Shown: piece after piece, positions 44,355 to 54,107 of the stretch
Layout of the letters: each line of letters begins with the position of its first letter
Numbering within the stretch: position 1 is the first letter of the stretch
Source of the DNA: Deltaproteobacteria bacterium
GTDB taxonomy: Bacteria; Myxococcota_A; UBA796; GCA-2862545
Assembly (NCBI GenBank): GCA_006226595.1
Contig: SBGP01000099.1
Location: 31,572-95,571 of the forward strand
Direction of reading: 5' to 3'
Length of the DNA stretch: 64,000 nt
Notes under the pieces: model-generated
Told to the model about the DNA's origin: nothing
Database searches by the model: none
What the model saw: only the letters and a program-made list of their open reading frames with translations
Made by a program: the position numbers and the translations under genes

Positions 44355-45200
44355 CTAGAGAAGGGCGAGCACGTCATCGGTGATCTGGATGACCTTGTCG
44401 ATGTCTTCGCTGGTGAAGGGCTCGCTCTTCTGGGACAGACCCTTGAGCTCGGTGAGCGCTTCCTCGAGCTTCTTGGTCACGCCCTCGGGAGCCTTCTCGG
44501 CGCCTTCGGTGGTGACGTACTTGAGGAAGTAGTCCACGACCGGCGGCTGCTTGAGCAGGCCATCGGCGGCGGAGGGCTTGTCGGCCGACTTGCAGGCCTT
44601 GGCGAGCAGGTTCGCGCCCTCGAGCCAGGAACCAGCCTGGATGAGCGGCACGATACGGTCCTGACCGTTGAACTCGAGCTCGGGGATGACGGCCTGGGAG
44701 AGCTCGTCGAGCTCGAGCACCAGCGCATCGCGGTCGACGCTGTCGTCCTTCACGCGGTCCTGGATGTCCTTGACCACGGCGTCGACATCGGAGCCGCCCT
44801 CGAGCTTGCCCATGCCCTCGCGGACCCAGCCGAGCTGCTGCACGAGCTTGTCCTTGTCGACGCTGCCCACGGTGAGGAGCAGGTCGGCAACGACGACGCC
44901 GGTACGCACCGCGACGTTGTCCTTGTCGGGGGTGTCGAAGTTGTAGGTCTTGTCGGTGACCAGGCTGCCGATGGTGGTCTCGATGCCCGAGGACTCGAGG
45001 GCCTTCTGGGTCTCGAGCGGCGAGGGCACCAGGGTCTCCTTCACCGCCGCATCGGCCTCGAGCTTGCTCTTGTCGAGAGCAGGCGTCTCGGGGGTCGCCG
45101 GCTCTTCGGCCTCGGCCGGCTTCTCGGCCGGGGTCTCGGAGCCGCCACAGGCGGCAAGCGTGGCGAGGAGCGCCAGGGTTCCAACGCGAAGGAACTGCAT
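44355..45200 (-). CDS. Lipoprotein with helical body (281 aa)
   Basis: Signal MQFLRVGTLALLATLAACGG with lipobox LAAC, then a Pro/Glu/Ala linker (25-45) and about 235 residues of helical, Lys/Asp/Leu-rich sequence with no known domain (VVVADLLLTVGSVDKDKLVQ, LVLELDELSQAVIPELEFNG). ATG 45200 preceded by GAAGGA; the frame is open further upstream without support. Ten bases before the exported-protein gene, so both are probably one operon leading into the ABC transporter. Confidence 0.75.
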   Translation of the reverse strand: MQFLRVGTLALLATLAACGGSETPAEKPAEAEEPATPETPALDKSKLEADAAVKETLVPSPLETQKALESSGIETTIGSLVTDKTYNFDTPDKDNVAVRTGVVVADLLLTVGSVDKDKLVQQLGWVREGMGKLEGGSDVDAVVKDIQDRVKDDSVDRDALVLELDELSQAVIPELEFNGQDRIVPLIQAGSWLEGANLLAKACKSADKPSAADGLLKQPPVVDYFLKYVTTEGAEKAPEGVTKKLEEALTELKGLSQKSEPFTSEDIDKVIQITDDVLALL

Positions 45201-45276
45201 CGGTGTCTTCTCCGGAAGGGGGGAGGTGGGTGCAGACGGGCTTCCCGCCAGGTCACACCGCAAACGGTGAGGGAGG

Positions 45277-46758
45277 TTACAGCGCGGCTCGCCTCGCTGC
45301 AAGGCGCTCGCGACGGCTTGTCTTCGGCTGGACAGCCTCGGGTCGGCGGCCGACGACCAGCACGCCAGGGGCCTCCGCGCCTTCGGGCGACGCGTCGGGT
45401 TCCCAGGTCATGCCGGCGGCGTGAATCAGCCGCCCGATGGCCTCGGGACTGCGGCGAATGGTCGGCCAGGACAGGACCCGGTCGAGGAACAGGGAGTCGT
45501 CGGCTTCGTCCAGCGCAGAGAGCACGACCACGCCGCCGGGAGCGAGGGTCTTGCCCGCAGCCTGGAGCAGCGAGACGACCATGCGGTCCGGCAGGTACTC
45601 GAGCAGTCCGTGGATGATCACCACGTCCTGGCGCGGGAAGCTGTGGCGGGTGCGACCCTCGGCGAACGCCACGAAGCGCTCCTGGGTCGTCTGGATGATC
45701 ACGCCGCTGGCGATGTCCTCGACGGCCGCATCGTGAAACGCCAGGGCGTCGCGGGACTGGTCGACGATGGTGAGCACGGTCGGACGCTCGCCGAGGTGGG
45801 CGGCGAGGTGGGTGACCAGGCTGCCAGTGCCCGCGTTGAGCAGGAGCACGCGGCGGTTGCGATGCGCGGGAAGCTGCGCGAGCACGCCGTTGACCGTGGG
45901 GTCGCGCAGGGTGCGCAGCGCGGTGACCGTCGGCAGGTCGAGCAGCCAGTCGTCGAGCAGCTCGCCGAGCTGGCCGTCGCCGGAAGGGCGGCCGACGAGC
46001 ACGTGCGAGAGGATGTCGGCGGTGCCGGCCACGCCCTGGTGGCGACGAATGCAGCGGTCCGCGAGGCTGCTGCGTACCAGATAGGGATGCAGCTCACCGG
46101 CGAGCACCGCGGCGGCTTCGTCGGAGGCCTCGGGCGTGGCGTGCGCGACGAACAGCGCGTTCACCTCGGTGCGCAGGTCCTCCATCGTCTGCCGGACGTC
46201 GGTCTTCGCGGCGGCATCGGCGGCATCGGCCCGAAGCTTGGTCTCGGCGGCCCGCAGGCGGCGCTTGACCTCGTCGGCGAGGCGTCGCGCGTCCTCGGTG
46301 GCACGGACGCTGGAGGCGCCACCCGTGGACGCGGCCTTCGCGAAGCCCGTGGCGACCACGGTGTTCGTCGCCTCACGGGTACGGCGGATCGCGGTGGTCG
46401 CGATGCTCCGATAGATGCTCACGCCGAGGTGAGGCTCGCGCTCGATGAGGGCGTGCAGGTCCTCGCGGGTCCAGTGGTGCACCCGGCAGCGCTCGGCGGC
46501 GCGGACGTCCGCGGATCGAGGCGCATCGTCGACGAAGCTCATCTCGCCGACGACGTGACCGGCCTTGAGCACGGCGAGGATCAGCTCGGGTGTGGGCCGA
46601 CGATCGACGACCTCGAGGCTGCCTTCCTCGATCCAGAAGAGATCGCCGCCCGGCTCGCCGCGTCGCAGGAGTTGGGCGCCCTTGTGCAGGTCGATCACCT
46701 CGGCCTTGGACAGGAAGAGGGCGCGCTGCTGGTCGGTGAAGTCGTCGAGGAAGCTCAT
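45277..46758 (-). CDS. Cyclic-nucleotide-binding domain / SAM methyltransferase fusion (493 aa)
   Basis: Residues 1-115 are a Crp-type cNMP-binding beta roll (FLDDFTDQQRALFLSKAEVI, LLRRGEPGGDLFWIEEGSLE, GHVVGEMSFVDDAPRSADVR). A coiled-coil linker follows (150-215). The C-terminal half (about 300-450) is a class I methyltransferase: motif I VLLLNAGTGSLVTHLA, VVIIHGLLEYLP, LAPGGVVVLSALDEADDSLF. Together these suggest a methyltransferase whose activity or location responds to cAMP, cGMP or c-di-GMP; the substrate is unknown. The cap consensus R-S-A is kept as PRSADV. ATG 46758. Divergent from the gene at 46890 with 131 bp between. Confidence 0.85.
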   Translation of the reverse strand: MSFLDDFTDQQRALFLSKAEVIDLHKGAQLLRRGEPGGDLFWIEEGSLEVVDRRPTPELILAVLKAGHVVGEMSFVDDAPRSADVRAAERCRVHHWTREDLHALIEREPHLGVSIYRSIATTAIRRTREATNTVVATGFAKAASTGGASSVRATEDARRLADEVKRRLRAAETKLRADAADAAAKTDVRQTMEDLRTEVNALFVAHATPEASDEAAAVLAGELHPYLVRSSLADRCIRRHQGVAGTADILSHVLVGRPSGDGQLGELLDDWLLDLPTVTALRTLRDPTVNGVLAQLPAHRNRRVLLLNAGTGSLVTHLAAHLGERPTVLTIVDQSRDALAFHDAAVEDIASGVIIQTTQERFVAFAEGRTRHSFPRQDVVIIHGLLEYLPDRMVVSLLQAAGKTLAPGGVVVLSALDEADDSLFLDRVLSWPTIRRSPEAIGRLIHAAGMTWEPDASPEGAEAPGVLVVGRRPEAVQPKTSRRERLAARRAAL

Positions 46759-46889
46759 GACCGCGCCACCCTACAACACTTGCGCGCGCGGGGGGACCCC
46801 TGGCCGGGCGTTCGGGTCGCGTGCGGCGCTGGCATCCTCCGAGTGACGGCGGGCGGAGGAGCGGATACGCGTCCTTTCCCGGAGGTCGG

Positions 46890-47348
46890 ATGTCCGACGT
46901 ACAGCAGGTGATCGAGCCCATCATCGCGCGACTGAAGAGCGCCGACTGGAAGGCTCGCGAGGCGATCAAGGACGAGCTGCTCGCCGCAGCCGAGGCGCAC
47001 GAGGACCGTGATGCGATGAAGCGGGTGCTCGAGGAGGCCAAGAAGGGCCTGGATCTCGAGCGTCGCTGGGACGTCGACGAGGTACTCGAGGCGCTTCAGC
47101 CGCCGCCGGAGCCCGAGCCCGAGCCGGAAGAGGAAGAGGAGCAGGCGGCTGGTCAGCCGCGCATGGTTCTCGTCTACGACGACCCGCGCGGACTGCGCCT
47201 GCACCGCACCGAAGACGGTAGCCGCTGGTTCGCGACCCAGCCCGACCCGTACACGGGCCAGCCGCAGACCTTCGAGGTCCCGCCGGCCCAGGTCGCCCAG
47301 CTCAAGGCACAGCTCCAGGGCTCGCCCTACTGGATGATCGGCGCGTGA
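46890..47348 (+). CDS. Hypothetical cytoplasmic protein (152 aa)
   Basis: No family recognised. Residues 1-70 are amphipathic helices (VIEPIIARLKSADWKAREAI, AMKRVLEEAKKGLDLERRWD), followed by a Glu/Pro linker (about 75-92) and a C-terminal beta part (MVLVYDDPRGLRLHRTEDGS, TFEVPPAQVAQLKAQL, ending YWMIGA). ATG 46890 is preceded by GGAGGT; the frame is open a little further upstream without support. Its stop overlaps the GTG of the next gene (47345), starting a three-gene translationally coupled cluster. Confidence 0.65.
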   Translation: MSDVQQVIEPIIARLKSADWKAREAIKDELLAAAEAHEDRDAMKRVLEEAKKGLDLERRWDVDEVLEALQPPPEPEPEPEEEEEQAAGQPRMVLVYDDPRGLRLHRTEDGSRWFATQPDPYTGQPQTFEVPPAQVAQLKAQLQGSPYWMIGA

Positions 47349-48157
47349 GCGGGCTGCTCCTCGTCCTCGCCCTCCTGGGCTGTGGCAAGGAGGAGCCGCT
47401 GTGTCCTGATGACGCGGCGATCCTCGCCTCCGCCGACGGCCAGGAGCTGTCGTGCGGCACGGCCGATGCCGCCAACGACTACATTCGCGTGCTCTCGGCG
47501 CGCGCGGTGTCGAAGAGCGACCGCGAGCGCGTGTACGCCGCGCTGAAGGCCCGCTTCGAGGCCGATGCGAGCGGCACCCTCGCCGACCTCGCCGCGGCTC
47601 GCTCCGAAGCCGACGGTCTCGCCGCGGCCAAGGGGCTCGATGCCGCAGAGCGACGGGCGAGCCTCGTGTACCAGGCGTTCAAGCGGCAGGGGCCGCTGAT
47701 GGGCACCGACGACGTCATCGTGTCGACGATGGCGCGCACCGCCCAGCTGTGGGCCAGCGATGACGAGACCCAGCTCGCGATGACCGAGCTCGACGTCGAG
47801 GGCTGGCTCAAGTACGCGTCGCTGTGCCGCGAGGTCCAGGGCGGCGGACCCCTCAAGCTGTCCATCGCCGATCGCGTGCCCGCCTACCAGGTCGTCGAGG
47901 ACCTGTTCAAGGCCGGCCCGCGCGAGCAGCAGATCGCGCTCGCCGCGATGGGGCCGTTCTGGCCGCACGTGAAGGCCCAGTGGGCCGCGGCTTCGTACGA
48001 ACAGCAGCAGGCCTGGATCCAGGCCGCGCCGCTGCCGCCGCCGATGACCGCCTCCTCGCTCGGGTACTTCGAGGCCGTGCTTGCCGAGTCGCCCGCCAGC
48101 CACGCGGCGCTGCTCCACGACAAGATCGGCCCGTTCCAGATCCGGGACGCCGAGTGA
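47345..48157 (+). CDS. Lipoprotein (270 aa)
   Basis: MSGLLLVLALLGCGKEEP is a short lipoprotein signal with lipobox LLGC, from GTG 47345 that overlaps the previous stop as GTGA. The mature part is helical and Ala-rich with three Cys (EELSCGTADAANDYIRVLSA, YQAFKRQGPLMGTDDVIVST) and ends with FQIRDAE. No family recognised. Coupled by overlaps to both neighbours, so the three proteins are probably made in similar amounts and may form an envelope complex, with this one as the outer lipid-anchored part. Confidence 0.7.
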   Translation: MSGLLLVLALLGCGKEEPLCPDDAAILASADGQELSCGTADAANDYIRVLSARAVSKSDRERVYAALKARFEADASGTLADLAAARSEADGLAAAKGLDAAERRASLVYQAFKRQGPLMGTDDVIVSTMARTAQLWASDDETQLAMTELDVEGWLKYASLCREVQGGGPLKLSIADRVPAYQVVEDLFKAGPREQQIALAAMGPFWPHVKAQWAAASYEQQQAWIQAAPLPPPMTASSLGYFEAVLAESPASHAALLHDKIGPFQIRDAE

Positions 48158-49122
48158 GCGACCCCTTCGCTCCGCCGGACGAGGTCCACGAGAGCGGAGC
48201 CGGTCCGGTGGTCGCCGGGTGGATGCTCGCCTTTGGCGGACTCGGCGCGGCCGTCGGCGCGCTGCTGGTGATGCTGGGAATCGCCGGTCACATGGCCTGG
48301 GGCGCGCTGCCGGGCGCTGTGATAGGCGCCGGACTCGGGATCACCGCCCACCGCGTCGAGGCCGGTCGTGCCGCGCAGCGCACCGCGGTCATCGACGCTC
48401 GCGGACGTGCGGTGCGACCGCTGGGCACCTGGCTCATTGCGCTCCCGCTGGCGGTCGGCGCCTGCGCGCTGGTCGCGCTGGTGGGCATCGGCGCGCTGTA
48501 TGCGGACAACCGCGGCATCGGGGTCGGCTTCGGACTGCTCGCCCTCGGGCTCGTGGCGCTCTTCCGGCCGCTGTACGCCGCGAGCCGACTGCGCGCGGCG
48601 GTCGAGTCCGCGTCCCGTGGAGAACAAGCGGACGAGGCGCTCCGGCGGGTAGCCACCGCGTGGTGGTCGACGAGCAGCACCCGGGCCCAGGCCGCGCTCA
48701 ACCTCGGATTGCTCGCGCTCAGGCGCGGTGAGTACGAAGCCGCCGGGCGCTGGTACGCGAGCGTGCAGGGTGGACGGGCCCAGGGCTTTGCAGCGACGGG
48801 CCTCGCCCTCGTGTACATCGGCATGGAGCGCTACGCCGAGGCCGAGGGGGCGCTGCGGGAAGCCGCGACGAGTGACGCGGGGCGGCACGTGCAGGCCGAG
48901 CTCGATGGCGCACGCTTGCTGCTCGTGCTGCGCACCGAGGGCCCGGACGCGACACGCGAGCTCGCGGCTCGCCTCGAGCCGCCGTCACCGGGGGCCCTGT
49001 TCAGCGCCGTGCGCACCGCCGCCCAGCTCGACGGCAGCGACGAGTCGCTGTTCGCGGCCGCCGGGGCCCGCCAGGCCCTCGCCGAGGCCGGGCTCGCCCA
49101 CCTCGTGCCCGAGCTCCGCTAA
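48154..49122 (+). CDS. Membrane protein with TPR-like C-terminus (322 aa)
   Basis: GTG 48154 overlaps the upstream stop as GTGA. Residues 18-58 and 88-130 hold about four membrane helices (VVAGWMLAFGGLGAAVGALL, WLIALPLAVGACALVALVGI). The C-terminal 180 residues are TPR-like helices (STRAQAALNLGLLALRRGEY, AATGLALVYIGMERYAEAEG). No named family. Third member of the coupled cluster. The TRAP transporter genes start about 50 bp further on the same strand. Confidence 0.7.
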   Translation: MSDPFAPPDEVHESGAGPVVAGWMLAFGGLGAAVGALLVMLGIAGHMAWGALPGAVIGAGLGITAHRVEAGRAAQRTAVIDARGRAVRPLGTWLIALPLAVGACALVALVGIGALYADNRGIGVGFGLLALGLVALFRPLYAASRLRAAVESASRGEQADEALRRVATAWWSTSSTRAQAALNLGLLALRRGEYEAAGRWYASVQGGRAQGFAATGLALVYIGMERYAEAEGALREAATSDAGRHVQAELDGARLLLVLRTEGPDATRELAARLEPPSPGALFSAVRTAAQLDGSDESLFAAAGARQALAEAGLAHLVPELR

Positions 49123-49170
49123 TCCTTCGGTGTTGACCGGGACCGCGAGAGCGCGGTACCAAGCCGCCCC

Positions 49171-49719
49171 ATGACCCGTCTGATCGCCATGTCCGCGGCC
49201 ATCGACCGCGCCTCCGACCGCCTGGGTTCCGCCATGGCCTGGCTCGTGCTCGGCATGGTCGTGCTCGGCTCGGTGAATGCCGTCGGGCGCTACTCGAGCC
49301 GCGCACTGGGCCTGAACCTGAACTCGAACGGTCTCACCGAGCTGCAGTGGTACCTGTTCGCCGCCGTGTTCCTGCTCGGCGCCGCCGCCGCGCTCAAGAA
49401 CGACGCACACGTGCGGGTCGACGTGATCTTCGGCAAGCTCTCGGCGCGCACCCGGACGTGGATCGACCTCGCCGGGACCCTGCTCTTCCTGCTGCCGTTC
49501 TGCGCTTTCGCCCTGTACGTCAGCATGCCCAGCGTCATCGAGTCGTGGCGCGTACTCGAGGGCTCGCCCGACGCCGGCGGCTTGCCTCGCTACCCGGTGA
49601 AGAGCCTGGTGCCGCTGTCCTTCGTGCTCCTGCTCGTCCAGGGACTCTCGGAGCTGATCAAGAAGGTCGCGATGCTCAGGGGCGATCTGCCCCTCCCCGA
49701 GGAGGCCTCCGATGAATGA
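49171..49719 (+). CDS. dctQ: TRAP transporter small permease, DctQ-like (182 aa)
   Basis: Tripartite ATP-independent periplasmic transporter small subunit: four membrane helices (AMAWLVLGMVVLGSVNAVGR; ELQWYLFAAVFLLGAAAALK; DLAGTLLFLLPFCAFALYVS; LVPLSFVLLLVQGLSELIKK) and the family's N-D-A-H-V-R-V-D loop after helix 2. It pairs with the large permease, which overlaps its end by eight bases. ATG 49171; an internal in-frame ATG at 49189 is an alternative. The binding protein DctP is not in this window. Confidence 0.9.
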   Translation: MTRLIAMSAAIDRASDRLGSAMAWLVLGMVVLGSVNAVGRYSSRALGLNLNSNGLTELQWYLFAAVFLLGAAAALKNDAHVRVDVIFGKLSARTRTWIDLAGTLLFLLPFCAFALYVSMPSVIESWRVLEGSPDAGGLPRYPVKSLVPLSFVLLLVQGLSELIKKVAMLRGDLPLPEEASDE

Positions 49720-51040
49720 GGACCTGCTCGGACCGCTGATGTTCGTGGTCGCCTTCGCGCTGATCTTCAGCGGCTACCCGGTGGCCTTCTCGCTCGGCGG
49801 GACGGCGCTCATCTTCGCGGGCATCGGCATCTCGCTCGACATCTTCGAGTTCAACCTGCTGTACGCCTTCCCGCAGCGCACCTTCGGCATCCTCTCGAAC
49901 ACGCTGCTCCTCGCCGTTCCGTACTTCATCTTCATGGGGACGATGCTCGAGAAGAGCAAGCTCGCCGAGGACCTGCTCACCACGATTGGCGCGCTGTTCG
50001 GCAGCCTGCGCGGTGGTGTGGCCCTCGCGGTCGTGTTCGTCGGCGCCCTGCTCGCGGCGGCCACCGGCGTCGTCGGCGCCTCCGTCGTGTCCATGGGGCT
50101 GATCTCGCTGCCGGTGATGCTGCGCTACGGCTACAGCAAGTCGCTGTCCGCCGGCGTGATCTGTGCCTCCGGCACCCTCGGGCAGATCATCCCGCCGAGC
50201 GTGGTGCTCATCGTGCTCGCCGACCAGCTCGGCATCTCGGTCGGCGACCTGTTCCGCGGGGCGCTCATCCCCGGACTGATGCTCGCCGGCATGTACGCGC
50301 TGTACGTCGGACTCGTCGCGCTCGTGTCCCGCGAGTCCGCACCCGCGCTGCCGCCCGAGGCGCGCCCCGAGAACATGCGCGCGCTGCTGACCCAGGTCGT
50401 GTGGGTGATGTTGCCGCCGCTGGCGCTGATCTTCCTCGTTCTCGGCAGCATCTTCGCCGGCATCGCGCTGCCGACCGAGGCCGGGGCGCTCGGCTCGGTG
50501 GGGGCCATGGCGCTCGCGGCCGCGAACCGACGCCTCACGTGGAGCTCGGTGAAGGCGGCGCTCGACGAGACCGCCAAGCTCTCGGCCATGGTCCTGTTCC
50601 TGCTCATCGGCAGCACCGCCTTCGCACTCGTGTTCCGCGGTCTGTACGGCGACTTCTGGATCGAGGAGCTGCTCACGAACCTCCCCGGTGGACGGGTCGG
50701 ACTGCTGGTGGTCGCGAACCTCGTCGTGTTCCTGCTCGGCTTCTTCATCGACTTCTTCGAGATCGCGTTCATCGTGCTGCCGCTGCTCGTGCCGGCGGCC
50801 ACCGCGCTCGGCATCGACCTCGTGTGGTTCGGGGTGATGCTCGGCATCAACCTGCAGACGAGCTTCCTCACCCCGCCGTTCGGCTTCTCGCTGTTCTACC
50901 TGCGGGGGGTCGCGCCCAAGGAGGTGTCGACCGGCGACATCTACCGCGGGGTGGTGCCGTTCATCGTCATCCAGGCCATCGCGCTCGGACTCGTCATCCA
51001 GTTCCCGATCCTGGTGCGCTGGCTGATCCCCGAGGGCTGA
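49712..51040 (+). CDS. dctM: TRAP transporter large permease, DctM-like (442 aa)
   Basis: Carries the transport path of a TRAP system, driven by a Na+ or H+ gradient. About 12 hydrophobic segments; the DctM signature regions are present (YFIFMGTMLEKSKLAEDLL, GVVGASVVSMGLISLPVMLR, CASGTLGQIIPPSVVLIVLA, and the second-half IALPTEAGALGSVGAMALAA, FFIDFFEIAFIVLPLLVPAA). Starts at ATG 49712 inside the dctQ end. The substrate (organic acid, amino acid or other) cannot be read from the permease. A hairpin follows the stop after six bases. Confidence 0.93.
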   Translation: MNEDLLGPLMFVVAFALIFSGYPVAFSLGGTALIFAGIGISLDIFEFNLLYAFPQRTFGILSNTLLLAVPYFIFMGTMLEKSKLAEDLLTTIGALFGSLRGGVALAVVFVGALLAAATGVVGASVVSMGLISLPVMLRYGYSKSLSAGVICASGTLGQIIPPSVVLIVLADQLGISVGDLFRGALIPGLMLAGMYALYVGLVALVSRESAPALPPEARPENMRALLTQVVWVMLPPLALIFLVLGSIFAGIALPTEAGALGSVGAMALAAANRRLTWSSVKAALDETAKLSAMVLFLLIGSTAFALVFRGLYGDFWIEELLTNLPGGRVGLLVVANLVVFLLGFFIDFFEIAFIVLPLLVPAATALGIDLVWFGVMLGINLQTSFLTPPFGFSLFYLRGVAPKEVSTGDIYRGVVPFIVIQAIALGLVIQFPILVRWLIPEG

Positions 51041-51046
51041 GCCACG

Positions 51047-51072
51047 AGAGCCGACCCCGAGGGGACGGCTCT
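51047..51072 (+). terminator. Hairpin after dctM, terminator-like without T-run
   Basis: AGAGCCG-A-CCCC pairs with GGGG-A-CGGCTCT (one A-A mismatch), six bases past the dctM stop. No T-run follows, so it may act as a bidirectional or rho-assisted stop, or stabilise the 3' end. It also stands 20 bases beyond the stop of the convergent gene at 51092. Confidence 0.5.
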
Positions 51073-51091
51073 GATGGAGCGTGGGACGCGG

Positions 51092-51463
51092 CTACAGCCG
51101 CGACTTGAACGACTGCCGCTCGCGGATGGTGCCGTCCGAGGACTGCACCGTCACCACCACCCCGGCGTCGCGGGCGTGGTCGACGGCGGCGTCGATGGCT
51201 TCGCACTGCGTCTCGAACCGCGCGCGAACGTCACTGCTTCCCTCCGCCTTCACTGCCCAGCCAGTGTCGTGGGGAATCACCCAGACGTCGGCGGGGCCAG
51301 ACGAGCCAAGCGCCTTGCGCGCCTGGGACAGCGCGATGGGAATGGCCTGACTCTTCGCCATTCCCCGATCGAGCAGTGCGTTGCCGATCTCGATGGCTTT
51401 TTCGCGGACGGGGGTGGGCAGATCGTTCCAGGATGAAGGGTAGGCGTTGGCGTTCCATGGCAT
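51092..51463 (-). CDS. YdaT-like DUF2188 stress-type protein (123 aa)
   Basis: The N-terminus MPWNANAYPSSWNDLPTPVR, then EKAIEIGNALLDRGMAKSQA with IPIAL, closely resembles Bacillus YdaT-type proteins (MPW-x-x-x-(D/A)YP, REKAI(D/E)I(A/G)NAL, (A/G)-x-AI(P/A)IA). The C-terminal half is a DUF2188 domain (WVIPHDTGWAVKAEGSS, VVVTVQSSDGTIRERQSF). YdaT belongs to the general-stress group in Bacillus; molecular function unknown. ATG 51463 with GGAGCG upstream; a longer in-frame start at 51517 lacks support. The PNPOx-like gene upstream on the same strand is another general-stress type. Confidence 0.8.
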   Translation of the reverse strand: MPWNANAYPSSWNDLPTPVREKAIEIGNALLDRGMAKSQAIPIALSQARKALGSSGPADVWVIPHDTGWAVKAEGSSDVRARFETQCEAIDAAVDHARDAGVVVTVQSSDGTIRERQSFKSRL

Positions 51464-51506
51464 TCGTCGCTCCGAGAGGGGTGAAGGGGGGCGGCTCCGG
51501 GCCGGG

Positions 51507-51531
51507 CCCGCGTGCACCGTGCACGGCGGGC
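51507..51531 (-). terminator. Hairpin between the PNPOx-like and YdaT-like genes
   Basis: On the minus strand GCCCGC-C-GTGCAC and GTGCAC-GCGGGC form a 12-bp stem with one bulged base, 17 bases past the stop of the PNPOx-like gene. There is no T-run, so termination strength is doubtful. Confidence 0.4.
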
Positions 51532-51547
51532 TCGTCGACCGAAGGGG

Positions 51548-52027
51548 CTACAGCTGGGCCACGCCCGAGCTGCCATCGACGTGAGCGATGGACTCGCCCT
51601 TCCACCACGCCTCGGCGGCGTTCTTGGCCATCTTCATGCCCTTGGTGCCGCGCATGTCCCAGTACTGGCCTTCCGTGGGGGAGAAGCGCAGGAGGACGGC
51701 GGTGTCACTGTCCGGGCCATCGGGGAAGTAGAGGTCGGCGCCGGTGCTCCACATCTCGCGGAGCTTCTCGGTGTCGTCGACCAGCGAGGCCTTGCCGCGC
51801 ACCAGCGCGTACGCGGTGTTCGACTGTAGGGTCACCATCGCCTGGGCGTCCTCGGTGACTTCCGTGGCCTTCGGCGAGTCCTTTGCGGTGATGAACCACA
51901 GGTCGCCGTGTTCGTGGCCGGCCACGCGCATGGGCCTTCCGTTGGGCTCGTCGGCGAGGCCGGTGACCAGCATCGCGACGTCAAAGCTCTCCATCACATC
52001 GATCAAGTTCTTCTTCTGGGTCGTCAT
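51548..52027 (-). CDS. Pyridoxamine 5'-phosphate oxidase-like, general stress protein 26 type (159 aa)
   Basis: FMN-binding split-barrel protein: SFDVAMLVTGLADEPNGRPM, GDLWFITAKDSPKATEVTED, MVTLQSNTAYALVRGKASLV and DMRGTKGMKMAKNAAEAWW. The arrangement matches the general stress protein 26 (GsiB/YwmH-like) branch rather than true PdxH, whose PLP-site residues are missing. Probably a flavin- or deazaflavin-binding stress protein in the cytoplasm. ATG 52027 with AAGGAGA upstream. YdaT-like gene follows. Confidence 0.8.
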   Translation of the reverse strand: MTTQKKNLIDVMESFDVAMLVTGLADEPNGRPMRVAGHEHGDLWFITAKDSPKATEVTEDAQAMVTLQSNTAYALVRGKASLVDDTEKLREMWSTGADLYFPDGPDSDTAVLLRFSPTEGQYWDMRGTKGMKMAKNAAEAWWKGESIAHVDGSSGVAQL

Positions 52028-52198
52028 GACTCTCCTTGTTGGGGTTGTGCGGTTTCAAAGGCAACATCTGTCTCCTGAGTAGTGAGGTGACAGGTCCTTT
52101 CGCACTTACGGCCGATGTCCGCGGATGTCGGCGGTGGGCCGATCCGTGCATGCATCCCGCCATACCGGCGACCATGGAACGCGGCCGCGGCCGTGGGC

Positions 52199-52843
52199 TC
52201 AATCGACGACGGAGGCCATGTCGAGCACGGGCTCGCCGTCTTCCCAGGCCAGGCGCATCATCGCCTGGGCCGGCCGCGGATCAGGGTCGAGCACTCGCCG
52301 CGCGACGGGCTTCACGGGCCCGCCCATGGCCTCGACCCAGCGCCAACGCGAGCGGGGAAGCGTGAACACGCGCACCTCGCCCGGGATCTCGGGCTCTTCG
52401 AGGAAGAACAGGCGCTCTTCGTCGGGCAGGCCGATCGCGACCAGCGGTCCACGCGACTCCGTGGGCCGGGTGGGCAGCTCGTAGAAGGCCCACGGCTCGT
52501 GGACCACGAAGGACTCGACCTCGGCGCGACCCCCGGTGAGGTCGGCGCTCACCTCGTCGACCTCGGCGCGCGCGCGGGCCGGGCCGTAGTGGATGTCGTC
52601 CCACAGGACCCACGCAATCCAGCCGGGAATGACGGCGAACAGCAGGCCGATCAGTCCGAGTACCCAGTAGGTACCGCCGACCGCGGCGCCGGATACCCCG
52701 AGCACCGCGGAGACCAGGGAGACGCCGACGAAGATCGGGAAGTAGCGACGGGCGTCTGCGGCCTGGCTGTCGACCAGGCGCAGGCGCTCGGTGCGCATCG
52801 CGAGCACGCGCTCGCGCTGACTGCCGGTGAGCTCGACCTCCAC
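52199..52843 (-). CDS. Hypothetical membrane protein (214 aa)
   Basis: Two membrane helices about residues 34-85 (YFPIFVGVSLVSAVLGVSGA, VLGLIGLLFAVIPGWIAWVL) preceded by a charged helix, and a cytoplasmic or periplasmic C-terminal domain of 125 residues rich in strands (AEVESFVVHEPWAFYELPTR, VRVFTLPRSRWRWVEAM). No family recognised. GTG 52843 is just inside the stop of the cysteine desulfurase gene (52845-52847), so it follows that gene directly. A role with the desulfurase is not implied by the sequence. Confidence 0.6.
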   Translation of the reverse strand: MEVELTGSQRERVLAMRTERLRLVDSQAADARRYFPIFVGVSLVSAVLGVSGAAVGGTYWVLGLIGLLFAVIPGWIAWVLWDDIHYGPARARAEVDEVSADLTGGRAEVESFVVHEPWAFYELPTRPTESRGPLVAIGLPDEERLFFLEEPEIPGEVRVFTLPRSRWRWVEAMGGPVKPVARRVLDPDPRPAQAMMRLAWEDGEPVLDMASVVD

Positions 52844-52844
52844 G

Positions 52845-54011
<1,167 letters not shown>

Positions 54012-54107
54012 GGACCAGGCGTATCTCGGGGGCGGGTTGGCGGCGTGTCCCCCGCGGAGGTGGCGGGCCGGACCGGGGTGGGGCAGATTGCGCGCCTTGG
54101 AGGAAAG

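Noticed and set aside
42483..45617. 1044-codon plus-strand frame opposite the ABC transporter and lipoprotein
   Set aside because: Antisense shadow over three genes with clear domains and signal peptides.
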